Shown piece by piece: positions 17,946 through 26,321 of a stretch of 26,321 nt of DNA (positions within the stretch are counted from its first letter, which is position 1; each line of letters starts with the position of its first letter). The stretch is from Ichthyosporea sp. XGB-2017a. Lineage: Eukaryota; Opisthokonta; Ichthyosporea. The stretch spans positions 94,728 through 121,048 of the forward strand of contig PDIM01000103.1 of the NCBI GenBank assembly GCA_002811675.1. Reading direction: 5' to 3'. Below the pieces are notes generated by a model. It searched no databases. It was not told the origin of the DNA and was given only the letters and a program-made list of their open reading frames with translations. The position numbers and the translations under genes are program-made.

Positions 17946-18326
17946 TTAGCCTTCCGTTTTGTACCTACAAACACAAACGCCAGTATGGTTCCATTTTGTA
18001 TATTCAGAAGAACAGTCATTGTTACAATAATTTTCGCATTCTTTCAATTTCGCCTCCGACATTCCCCCGAATTGTTTCTCAGAACGACACCTAAAATAAT
18101 CCCCAGGATACTTGGTAGAACTCATATAGTGGATTTGTTCAAAATTTTCCAAGCAGTTCTTGTGGCATTCATCTGGTAATGGTGGTAAACGGACTCCCTG
18201 ATGACCCTCTTGAGTTATAGACGGAACGGCGTTGGCCTTGACTGTCATTCCGTATAGTGCTGTAATCAAAAATATTCCATACAGTGTCATGCTCAGTATA
18301 TTTGAGAGGGATTCAGGACGCATCAT
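17946..18326 (-). CDS. Secreted 8-Cys peptide, CS-alpha-beta-like spacing
   Basis: The frame opens at a TTG (18365); the first ATGs are at 18326 and 18323, giving about 126 or 125 residues. A hydrophobic segment (ILSMTLYGIFLITALYGM) near the start looks like a signal peptide, with cleavage probably near VKANA. The mature part has eight Cys: DEC-x3-C, a single C (YFRC), C-x3-C-x3-C (ECENYCNNDC) and C-x-C at the end (GVCVC). The last six follow the order C...C-x3-C...C...C-x-C of CS-alpha-beta (defensin-type) peptides, though the x3 spacing before the fourth of these is short for that fold. There is one sequon (NHT). The fold is inference and no activity is claimed. A possible 56-nt intron overlaps the stop (see findings). 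Confidence 0.6.
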   Translation of the reverse strand: MMRPESLSNILSMTLYGIFLITALYGMTVKANAVPSITQEGHQGVRLPPLPDECHKNCLENFEQIHYMSSTKYPGDYFRCRSEKQFGGMSEAKLKECENYCNNDCSSEYTKWNHTGVCVCRYKTEG

Positions 18327-18431
18327 GTTTAAAAGTATGAATATCGAACAGGAATGGTGTTCCAATGATTTTGCAATATGATCAAAGCCTCGTAAACTTC
18401 CCTTTGTTTGTTTACAATTTTTGCTTAGTAA

Positions 18432-18626
18432 TTAATCTAAATATTCACAAATCAAACAACCTTTTTCTCCTGTGGTGTCCCTTTTATAGCACGAGGGAGG
18501 TTGTGTGGTACAATACTGAGCCCCTGTGACCGAAGGTATGGTCCGTTCAATTGTTAAGTTCGTGCACAGAAGCTTGCTCATACACCCCCGCGAATCTTTA
18601 CGAAAGTGGGAAGTACTATTGCACAT
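18432..18626 (-). CDS. Small Cys-rich frame, antistasin-like C-terminus
   Basis: 64 codons from an ATG at 18626, with an in-frame stop not far upstream. There are seven Cys: C2, C15, C21, C39, C46, C57 and C60. The last part (C-x6-C-x10-C-x2-C, ending GCLICEYLD) resembles the GC-x2-C-x-C end of antistasin-type inhibitor repeats with the final Cys replaced by Tyr. There is no signal peptide. It may be a last exon whose secretion signal lies upstream in the 18627-19022 region, or a relic. It lies ~100 bp upstream of the 8-Cys peptide on the same strand. Confidence 0.35.
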   Translation of the reverse strand: MCNSTSHFRKDSRGCMSKLLCTNLTIERTIPSVTGAQYCTTQPPSCYKRDTTGEKGCLICEYLD

Positions 18627-19022
18627 AGTATGTAGTATGTGGTAATTTTGTTATTCCAAATTGGTGGCACCTTCAGCGACTCTGAAACATTCATTCTATT
18701 TTGTCACAACGGATCAAAGATCTCCCCGCGTTCTTTTATGGACTTTTTATTGGGGTGGGGGAGGAATGTGTGAGAAGCTAGCGTTTTATTCCCTTTAATA
18801 GCAATTACATAGTAACCTTTGCAATAAAACACAAGTACTCGCACGTGTAATATCGTAATATCATGCTGAGTGCTGAAATGTTAATATGCATGTTGTTCCA
18901 ATCGCTGTTCAAAATAACACTATAAGTGTGTTGTTTTCATTTTTGCTCTGTGTGCTCCGTATATTCTTTCATCAGCTGACTTTTTGTTTTTTAGACAGAT
19001 ATGCAGTTTTGGTTTATATAAA
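18627..19022. other. Spacer, 3' flank of the BEACH gene
   Basis: No gene recognised. The sequence is AT-rich with a G-rich patch (GGGGTGGGGGAGG, ~18754-18766). The stretch next to 19023 should contain the 3'UTR of the BEACH mRNA. Confidence 0.5.
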
Positions 19023-22000
19023 TTACATGTATGAGAAGTCAACTGCGTTAACGACAATGTAGCCAGAAGCAAGTCCGCATATAATGTACTTTTCATCTTC
19101 AGAGAGAGCAACAGAGCGAATACTAGCAGAGTTTGGTTCATACGTGAATATTGACTGAAGGGTCGATACTCGACGGAGGCAAAGCGACTTGGAAAAGCCT
19201 CCTGTGACCACCATTGTGCCATCTTTTGAGGCTACCATAGACATAATCTGTTCGGCAACGTGCTCGCAAAGTAAGTGCTTGCCATTAGATGAAAAGACAG
19301 ACAACACTCCAGGTTTGTCGCTACCTTCGGGCTTATCTCGATAGTATACAATTACCAAGCCATCATCAGTCATCGAGATAAGCTGTGATCGTCTGCAATA
19401 GTCGTGATATATAGACCTAATAAAGTCCCCTCCGATTGTATGAATCAGCAAAACACCAAAAGAACCGCTGATGGTCAAGTCAAGATTGTCATTTACAGAA
19501 ACACATGTTACCGCATGTTCGTGTCCACATAAAATGGCCAAGGGGTCTTCTCGGAGCTTCTGTTCTTTATGTTGCCACTTCCATACCTGAACGGTCGAAT
19601 CTTTCGAGCCTGTGACTAGAACAGAGTTACTGGAACTCATTGCAATGCAGGTTACAACATGTCGATGGGCATGGACACTTTGAAGAAGCTTCCCAGTCTC
19701 TGTAGAAAAACATTTGAAGCTATTATCCCAGTAGCCGCAAGAAAACATGAATCGACTATCCTTGCTCACAGCAAAGCATGATGATGTAATGCTCATGTTC
19801 TGGTCGAACGCCTCGCCAAGCTTTCGTTTCGATTGAGCCCCTGCCAAGCTAAGCGCTGGATCAACTTCAAATGAAAACGTAAGTTCGTTGTTACTAGCTG
19901 GTTTAGATGACCCAACAGAAAGTTCATTCCATCTATGTAGACCAAAACATTGATTCGAGCTTATGCTAACAATCAAGCCACTGTCCATGTTTGCATGGAG
20001 ATATGTGACCGGAACACCCGTTGTAATCGGAAGCTTTAGCAATGGCGTATTCAGATACGACTCTGACCATACAACACTGGCTTTCGCTACAGGCCCAGAA
20101 AGAGAATTCCTTGGAGGATGGGGTGCTGCCAGCAACTGGGAAGGAGTCTGACCAAAACTTGCAATTTGATGTTCTACTGCTTCTTTCATAATTGGGTCTT
20201 CAATGCTATCAATATCAACAGATCCCTGATATGTTAAATAGTAAAACACATTATTTGCCTTCACTGCGTCGGCTCCCCTTTGCTTATACCCAAAAATCAA
20301 ATCAATCCATTTGTGAAGGTTTTCGGAGACATACTCTGACTCGAGGGCTGCTCTATGAATCCGAATAAAGTCTTCGGGGCTCTTAGCCCAGGGTGGTAAA
20401 ACAACATCGTCAACTACATGGCCGCTATGATCTTTGCCAAAGCAGTATTCATTAGCATTTTCAAACATTTCTGGAAGGTAAAAGAGCTCGGGAATCAATT
20501 CTTTAACATCGGACGTGCTGTTTAAACAATTTGTCCATGCCTGGCCCATTGATGAGAAAGTTCTGCCAGGGTGATCAAACTTGCCCCCTTGAAAGTTTAG
20601 AAACAGAGTAGTAAAAGGCTCCATTCTAATCAGCCAATACAACGTATACCCAGCAGTGGAATAGTGAGTCCCATAATGGAACTTTGGAACGTCCGGATCG
20701 TCCCACGTACTAAACCTTTCTTGAAATTGCCGTAGTCTAGATTCATTCAAAGCTCCGATGGGCCGACTTAAGTCTCTATAGATCTTGGGATCTTTCAAAT
20801 CTAATGTCTCCGATGTAAAGTCGCACAAAATCCACGGGAAAACGGGGTATTGGTTCAAGTCGTTATACGTACGACCAGCCAAATTATTCAGCTCCATTAT
20901 ATATTCAAAGTTACTTAGCTCCCTTCGTTGCCACCGCTGTGTTGCGTTGCTCTTTGCAAACCTCTCAGCAGCAAACAATGGCGATGATTGCATAAATGAA
21001 AAGCCAAGTGAGGAGCCATAAGAATTATTGGTAACAAGTGACCGGTATGCTTTTAAGACAGATGCCTTATCTTCAAAGTTGAGGAAAATTGAGGCAGAAC
21101 TTTTCAAAAATATTTCCACTGCAGTGTTTCGTAATAAAAAATGCCTCGTTTGTACAGTCTCGATATCATCAATACGCCACTTTCCATTTAAATATTCGAT
21201 ATATGGAAGATATGGGTTCCCTTCATATTTCTCTTTCAATTCATTTTCGTCCACTGTAAAGTAAAACGTAGTTTGTGATATTCTTAGAGTTCCACCAAAG
21301 TTTAGACCAGGTGTAATGAGTTTGCAAGGAAGTACAATAAGGTGTCTCTTTTTGGTAAATGGTAATAAAGACATATTCAAGTCTGAGTTCTGAACTTCCT
21401 TTTCTATTTCAGCATCAAAGTTTTCTCTTGAATTCCAATCGTTCTTTGCCGAAAGTTTGATCCCTGAAACAAGTTTCAGCGGGGTATCACTTAGGCCTTC
21501 CTCCACTTTCAAAGAGTCTACAGTTTCGTCTTCATTAGAGTCAGATACCAAAATGGCTTCTTTGTGAGTACTTCCAATCGGATTTGGAATAAAGCGCAGC
21601 CTGCGCCTATGCCTATCTTCTGCAGTATCAAGCTTCCAAAACGTCTTTGCATCATCAAGGGTTTGTGTCGACCCCCAAGCCCCTCTCTCGTTTGTAAGAG
21701 AATTGACTACCTTATTCAAAATTCGTTTCGCAGAAGCTTGGTCTCTATCCCTATTAATGTCATTTAACGAAATGATATCCACCTCTTCTTCTTTAAATGC
21801 TCTGCAGAGAATGCCAATCTCTTTGTCATATTCGGCTTGCTTTTGAAGTTCAAGTACAACTAAATTTTCAAAATCTTGCCGTAAAACACCCACAACATTC
21901 TTGAAACGTTCGTCATTAAACTTGCTTAACTGAAGTCCCTCAGAAATCATATCATTATACAAGCGACCAGCGCTTGCATGAAGAGCATACTGCCAATCCT

Positions 22001-25000
22001 CCGAATTCAAAAGCATAACAAATTCTACAATCGAGTAACCATCATTCATACACTCCAAATCTTTCTCCAACAACGGCTTGCCATTCCGCCCAACCAATAC
22101 ACTCTGTAAATGGGACTTATAGTCTTTCAAAATCTTTCTTAAGAAAGGTACAGTTTGCCCGAATGCCATTTCAATGCCAAATGTAACATTGCTACAGCCA
22201 GATGAGTGCTTCCCTTTCATGTTAATGATAAACTCATACTCCTCCGACATAAGCGTAACGATATGAAAGATAACACACAAGATAACAGAAGTATCTGACT
22301 TCGAGGTTTGCTCCAGGCTGCGATAGATTACAGCATGCAGCTTGGACAAGTCATTTTCACTAAGCATGCACATGCTCCAACGGATACTTTCCTTTTGCTC
22401 CAGCAAAGTGAGTGCGAGGTATTCATGCAGTCTTTGGTATTTGGGCCCCAGAAGACTAAAGCGCTTGTTTATGAGCTTCCTCATAGCATCGATATCTCTT
22501 TCTTTTTTGTCTATCTCCGCGCACCAATCAGGCGAATACTCACTTCTGGGTCCATGGCTTTTCATAATGTCCTTTTTAGTTTTGAAGCACAACAGTCTCA
22601 GATACAAACGCAGCATTCCTCCTGGTCCCATACCAAGATTATGCTCCAACTGAGAATAATTAAATTCGTTAGAAACCACCAGAATGTGCATGGCATTGAT
22701 TATGCGATTGATTAGAACTTCAAGCTCCTTTGCCGCTTTCTCAGTATCATCACATTCTTCATCCTTGTTCACCGTATCGTTGCTACTGCACTTATCTTTC
22801 TCATCAGCATCACCTTTCTTTCTTCCGATGGGAAGGGCGATAACGGTATATGCACTGCATTTACAAAGGACATTTTCCGCTAGTAGAGAGATGAAGTAAG
22901 AAAAGTTGAATGCGAAATTAAGATTTTCTTTCAGGACTAGCACTTCTGCAATAGTTTTCTTATCACTACTCATCCACACTTGTATATCTACTTCAAGGGA
23001 CATTAGCAAGTCAGAACATACGGTTTCTTCGATGCTTTCCGAATTCAATGTATCAACAGCTGTAAAGTCATTTCGAATCAGCGATACAGTTTCCAGCCAT
23101 ACTTTCCAGCCATCTTTTTCATAGCGTAAAGCATGATACAAAACTATTCTAAACAAAGTAAATGCCAATTCGCATATTCTATTATTAACCTCGGCATCTT
23201 TAGCATCCTCTATCGCCACTTCGTTTTTTCGCAAGATGTTGAGCAGCCAAGTTTGCCAACCAACCATTTCAAGAAATGCCCTTCTATTGTCACGCTCGTG
23301 GTTCAGCAAAATAACCAAGTCAGAGAGAACTTGCTGAGTAATGGATGCCATGGAAGCAGGCTCCCTAGAATCCATACTCAGTAAATCAAACACACTCCGT
23401 ATGATCGGCATGTTATATATTTTCTGTGAGTTTTCAAAATCGGCGTGCTTTCCAGACATTATGTGCTTTGGTATATGCTCTATAAGGACTTCATAGAGAA
23501 CATTATAAATAGAAACACTAAGGGACTGTCCATGATAAGCGAGCTTTTTTGCTAAGAGGGCAGGAAGCCCTTGTGACTTCAAAAGAGTGTCTTTTCGTTT
23601 TTTTGAACACCATTTCAAATAGCCACCAAAACATTTCACACTGAGGATACGAACACTATCAGATGCAGACTCTAAAAGGTTAAAGAGTACTTTTACACCA
23701 TCCGTTTTCTCAAACAAAGGGCAAAAGGAAGCGGAATGGTCTAAGATCAAGGACAGTTTCAATTTCAGCATATCAAGTACATGTTCCTCGCAATCTCTAC
23801 ATCGAACTGCATATTCTAGCAACGCCCTTACATCTTCCTCGTTCACATCTTTTGAATGCATCATATGTCTAATTATAAGTATATAATATTCCCGTAATGA
23901 CGCTATTTTGCTTTCATCCGGGCGACTACACAACACATCACCAGTTACTGGGTGCTTTACAGGGTCAATCGCTTTTGACGATTCGTCCGGAACAATCCAG
24001 TAGTAGCTACGAAGGATTGCTATTAACTTTGGAACCCCAACGCACTCTCGAAGTTTAAATGATGTACGAATTGCAAAATCTGTTGCCATAGCCCCCAGCA
24101 ATTTTTCTTGCACTGCTGTTTCTGTACAAATCCAAAGACTAGGATTGAAAAAAACATATTCCATGAGCTCCTTCAAAATATGAGTCGCAGTCAATTCAGA
24201 GCCTAAATCAGAAGATGTTAAATAGTTGGCAAGTCCCAACAATATATCCAAAGAATCTATATTCAAATGAACTGGAAATGCCTGACCGAGCAAAAAGCTA
24301 ATAACGTGAACCCCGCGATACAAGCTCATCTGCTGCTGATTGGTATTTGAGCCCATAGTTAGGTCACAAAGCAATGCCAATAGGGTGGAATTAACTTTCA
24401 GATCAATATCATAGTTAATAGATGAGCTTGTCGAGTCATCAGTATTTCGCTGCGGTTGATCCAATTGAGAAAATAGTGGGAAAAGAACCTGGACTCCCCC
24501 GGTTGCAACAAATGCATCCAAAATGGACTGCGTTATGACAGTGCGGACGCCTTCTAAGAGACTAGCATGGGGTGTTGCGGAAAACACAGAGGGGTTTTCA
24601 ACAGGAGCACAGTTCAAGCACATACCATTTTCACAAGCTTTTGGATTGTACGTGAATAAAATGCTTGACCGGAGTTTACCATCAAAAAGAAGTTTGCTTT
24701 GAGCTTGGGTTAGAGCCACTTTGCTTTCCGATGGGCTCCCGAAGCTATATTTGTAGCTAGATTTCAGTTTGAATATGGATTCTATAACAGGCGCACTCAA
24801 AGCTTCGTTAAAAACGTAGACAGCCGCCATTTGACCTTTCAATGCAGTGTTTGGAAAACGAAATGGAGACAATCCAATACAGTTTCTCGTCAAGGGTTCA
24901 CTAATCAAAGAAAACTTTAAATCACTCTTTGATACTAGTACCCCATCCACGTAGCAACTAACATCTGATGACTTTAGGCGATAATATCCAAAGGCAATGG

Positions 25001-25973
25001 TCAGCATATACCATTTTCCTACTTGAAAAGAAAATCCCGATATATGATTACTTGTTTTCCCAGAAACAGTCGTTGCTTCAACAACAAGTCGCGAGCCAAA
25101 CAATTTAGCAGCAAACCCCGCTCCCTTTTCAGTAGACAAGCAAAAGATATGAGGCTCATACCTCGGCCCATGCCCCAACGCTTCAGTTTCCCCAAGCTCG
25201 TCAAAGCGCACCCAGCAATTAAATGTAAACCCCTGTTGATAGTACCATCTCTGAATGGAAGGAATATCAATTCCAGACTTCTTCCCCGAAAGATTAAAAA
25301 AACAATTTGGACTTTTTTGTCTGGCCATAGTGCTCAAGGCCGCCGTGAGCTTAACTGAATATTTGGGTCGAAACCCAGCACTATCTGCTCTTAAATACCG
25401 AAGAACCACGCGAAGTGCTTTAACAGATATGCTATAACTACCCAAAATTTCAATGGTCTGAATGATTTTCCCCGCCAACATATCGTCATTTGTGCGTTCC
25501 AACAACTCTACGAGTCGCTCCAGCAAATGAAGCTTTGAACAAGCCTCCAAGTTCTCTACACACCGGCTCAGAATTGCCGTAAACGTGCTCCATATCTCCC
25601 CTTGAATTGCTACCGAGCAGCAAGGCAGCAGATCAAGAATTGTGTAAAGTGCAGAATATTCTTTAATCAGATAATTAGACGCCAAGTCAAATCTCCCGTC
25701 CACAAGCATATCAAAAAGTGGCTGAAGCAACTCCCGTCGAGGAGTGCCATTCTCCACTTGCAGAATAAGCGAGACGAGAGTTACACTCTGACGATTCGCA
25801 TTGCTGGAGTTCCCGCCAACGATATTGAGATTGGAGGCCATTGGAGAGGCGAGTTCACTGCCTACCAGTGACGAGGAACTACCCGACATTGGACCTTTTA
25901 CCGCAGAACTGGGCACAGATGTGGGAGACTTTGTTCTTTCTCCTGCACTCTCATTCACTGCGTCAACAGACAT
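19023..25973 (-). CDS. Neurobeachin/LRBA/LvsA-class BEACH protein
   Basis: 2316 residues without an intron. Order: Ser/Gly-rich N-terminus; alpha-helical armadillo-like region (~60-230); ConA/LamG-like domain (~245-420, FTFNCWVRFDE through VSCYVDGVL); DUF4704-type and further armadillo repeats (~430-1450); PH-BEACH domain (~1500-1650, KRHLIVLPCKLITPG ... ISQTTFYFTVDE); BEACH domain (~1675-1945) with family hallmarks NNLAGRTYNDLNQYPVFPW, FHYGTHYSTAGYTLYWLIR and WIDLIFGYKQRG; and five or so C-terminal WD40 blades (~1985-2316). This is the class of neurobeachin, LRBA and Dictyostelium LvsA, scaffolds for vesicle traffic, endolysosomal function and cytokinesis. The ATG at 25973 is the first in frame, and the size fits the family (2200-3600). 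No broken motif was seen. It is oriented away from the window's right edge. Confidence 0.96.
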   Translation of the reverse strand: MSVDAVNESAGERTKSPTSVPSSAVKGPMSGSSSSLVGSELASPMASNLNIVGGNSSNANRQSVTLVSLILQVENGTPRRELLQPLFDMLVDGRFDLASNYLIKEYSALYTILDLLPCCSVAIQGEIWSTFTAILSRCVENLEACSKLHLLERLVELLERTNDDMLAGKIIQTIEILGSYSISVKALRVVLRYLRADSAGFRPKYSVKLTAALSTMARQKSPNCFFNLSGKKSGIDIPSIQRWYYQQGFTFNCWVRFDELGETEALGHGPRYEPHIFCLSTEKGAGFAAKLFGSRLVVEATTVSGKTSNHISGFSFQVGKWYMLTIAFGYYRLKSSDVSCYVDGVLVSKSDLKFSLISEPLTRNCIGLSPFRFPNTALKGQMAAVYVFNEALSAPVIESIFKLKSSYKYSFGSPSESKVALTQAQSKLLFDGKLRSSILFTYNPKACENGMCLNCAPVENPSVFSATPHASLLEGVRTVITQSILDAFVATGGVQVLFPLFSQLDQPQRNTDDSTSSSINYDIDLKVNSTLLALLCDLTMGSNTNQQQMSLYRGVHVISFLLGQAFPVHLNIDSLDILLGLANYLTSSDLGSELTATHILKELMEYVFFNPSLWICTETAVQEKLLGAMATDFAIRTSFKLRECVGVPKLIAILRSYYWIVPDESSKAIDPVKHPVTGDVLCSRPDESKIASLREYYILIIRHMMHSKDVNEEDVRALLEYAVRCRDCEEHVLDMLKLKLSLILDHSASFCPLFEKTDGVKVLFNLLESASDSVRILSVKCFGGYLKWCSKKRKDTLLKSQGLPALLAKKLAYHGQSLSVSIYNVLYEVLIEHIPKHIMSGKHADFENSQKIYNMPIIRSVFDLLSMDSREPASMASITQQVLSDLVILLNHERDNRRAFLEMVGWQTWLLNILRKNEVAIEDAKDAEVNNRICELAFTLFRIVLYHALRYEKDGWKVWLETVSLIRNDFTAVDTLNSESIEETVCSDLLMSLEVDIQVWMSSDKKTIAEVLVLKENLNFAFNFSYFISLLAENVLCKCSAYTVIALPIGRKKGDADEKDKCSSNDTVNKDEECDDTEKAAKELEVLINRIINAMHILVVSNEFNYSQLEHNLGMGPGGMLRLYLRLLCFKTKKDIMKSHGPRSEYSPDWCAEIDKKERDIDAMRKLINKRFSLLGPKYQRLHEYLALTLLEQKESIRWSMCMLSENDLSKLHAVIYRSLEQTSKSDTSVILCVIFHIVTLMSEEYEFIINMKGKHSSGCSNVTFGIEMAFGQTVPFLRKILKDYKSHLQSVLVGRNGKPLLEKDLECMNDGYSIVEFVMLLNSEDWQYALHASAGRLYNDMISEGLQLSKFNDERFKNVVGVLRQDFENLVVLELQKQAEYDKEIGILCRAFKEEEVDIISLNDINRDRDQASAKRILNKVVNSLTNERGAWGSTQTLDDAKTFWKLDTAEDRHRRRLRFIPNPIGSTHKEAILVSDSNEDETVDSLKVEEGLSDTPLKLVSGIKLSAKNDWNSRENFDAEIEKEVQNSDLNMSLLPFTKKRHLIVLPCKLITPGLNFGGTLRISQTTFYFTVDENELKEKYEGNPYLPYIEYLNGKWRIDDIETVQTRHFLLRNTAVEIFLKSSASIFLNFEDKASVLKAYRSLVTNNSYGSSLGFSFMQSSPLFAAERFAKSNATQRWQRRELSNFEYIMELNNLAGRTYNDLNQYPVFPWILCDFTSETLDLKDPKIYRDLSRPIGALNESRLRQFQERFSTWDDPDVPKFHYGTHYSTAGYTLYWLIRMEPFTTLFLNFQGGKFDHPGRTFSSMGQAWTNCLNSTSDVKELIPELFYLPEMFENANEYCFGKDHSGHVVDDVVLPPWAKSPEDFIRIHRAALESEYVSENLHKWIDLIFGYKQRGADAVKANNVFYYLTYQGSVDIDSIEDPIMKEAVEHQIASFGQTPSQLLAAPHPPRNSLSGPVAKASVVWSESYLNTPLLKLPITTGVPVTYLHANMDSGLIVSISSNQCFGLHRWNELSVGSSKPASNNELTFSFEVDPALSLAGAQSKRKLGEAFDQNMSITSSCFAVSKDSRFMFSCGYWDNSFKCFSTETGKLLQSVHAHRHVVTCIAMSSSNSVLVTGSKDSTVQVWKWQHKEQKLREDPLAILCGHEHAVTCVSVNDNLDLTISGSFGVLLIHTIGGDFIRSIYHDYCRRSQLISMTDDGLVIVYYRDKPEGSDKPGVLSVFSSNGKHLLCEHVAEQIMSMVASKDGTMVVTGGFSKSLCLRRVSTLQSIFTYEPNSASIRSVALSEDEKYIICGLASGYIVVNAVDFSYM

Positions 25974-26321
25974 TATTTACATACATTGATTCACACACAG
26001 ACACACACACACACACACAAACCTGGAACAGTAGGAAGAGTCTTTGTTCTGTAGTTTATGTTTTTTTCTTTTTACGCATTCATATGCACAGTCCCCAGCT
26101 CTGCTTTACAAAGCGAATGAATGCTTCACGCACTCAGATAAAAAAGTGATATGCACACAAAACTAAAACCTTTTCCCAGGCACTGATTGATCCCTTCCCG
26201 AATGGATCCTTTAACTTTTTGTTGTTTTTGTTGTTTCGCTTGGAACGGATTCAATTTGAATTGATTTTTCCACTGTACAACAAAGATTTGCCACGCACAA
26301 AAAAATCAAAAAAAAAAAAAC
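25974..26321. promoter_or_regulatory. Upstream region of the BEACH gene with (CA)n tract
   Basis: A CA-repeat (about 25992-26019; (TG)n on the gene's strand) begins only ~20 bases before the ATG and so probably lies in the 5'UTR. Pyrimidine/T-rich tracts follow (26056-26072, 26214-26236). No gene was recognised. The window ends in an A-tract. Confidence 0.45.

Noticed and set aside
22308-22715. 135-codon + strand frame and many similar frames at 19.9-25.9 kb
   Set aside because: All are antisense shadows of the well-supported BEACH gene.
1-26321. CRISPR arrays, rRNA genes, bacterial operons
   Set aside because: No regularly spaced repeats with unique spacers, no rRNA-like sequence, and gene content is clearly eukaryotic nuclear.

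Overview
This window looks like nuclear DNA from an intron-poor unicellular eukaryote. Long uninterrupted coding regions (1530 and 2316 codons) sit next to AT-rich spacers full of homopolymer A/T tracts and microsatellites. Two genes carry one short GT-AG intron each (89 and 90 bp, both with GTAAG donors). Gene content is eukaryotic: a PIF/Harbinger transposase, a WDR6-type WD40 protein, a bHLH factor, a PPP1R36-like protein and a neurobeachin-class BEACH protein. The bHLH domain recalls animal AP-4 (TFAP4), and PPP1R36 is usually discussed with flagella or sperm. This hints at a flagellated opisthokont-grade protist or early fungus, but the sequence alone does not settle the taxon.

Layout. 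1-3160: a Harbinger-type transposon remnant, with a DDE transposase on + and a Lys-rich, start-less partner frame on -. The two converge on a 3 x 47-bp tandem repeat. 3172-7764 (-): WDR6/Trm734-like protein. 7765-8655: AT-rich spacer with A-tracts, a (TG)9 tract and hairpins. 8656-9150 (-): small secreted protein. 9151-10136: spacer with no supported gene. 10137-11609 (+): type II membrane protein with a mucin-like Ser/Thr stalk and a 16-Cys ectodomain. 12006-13744 (+): two-exon PPP1R36-like gene. 14077-15504 (-): two-exon AP-4-like bHLH gene, convergent with the previous one. 15505-17049: non-coding spacer with an A30 run and several dyads. 17050-17788 (-): start-less relic carrying two degenerate copies of the HNH-type zinc module best known from large DNA viruses and mobile nucleases. 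17946-18326 (-) and 18432-18626 (-): two small Cys-rich frames. 19023-25973 (-): an intronless neurobeachin/LvsA-class BEACH gene. 25974-26321: its upstream region.

The genes do not form a pathway. WDR6 (tRNA wobble methylation), the BEACH protein (vesicle traffic), the PP1-regulator homologue and the bHLH factor are independent housekeeping or regulatory genes. The accessory material lies between them: the transposon remnant, the HNH relic and the lineage-specific secreted or Cys-rich proteins. I found no coherent new multi-gene system. The best leads are the decayed HNH pair, the 8-Cys peptide, the 16-Cys ectodomain protein, the AP-4-like factor and the repeated dyad elements at 8.2 and 16.0-16.4 kb.
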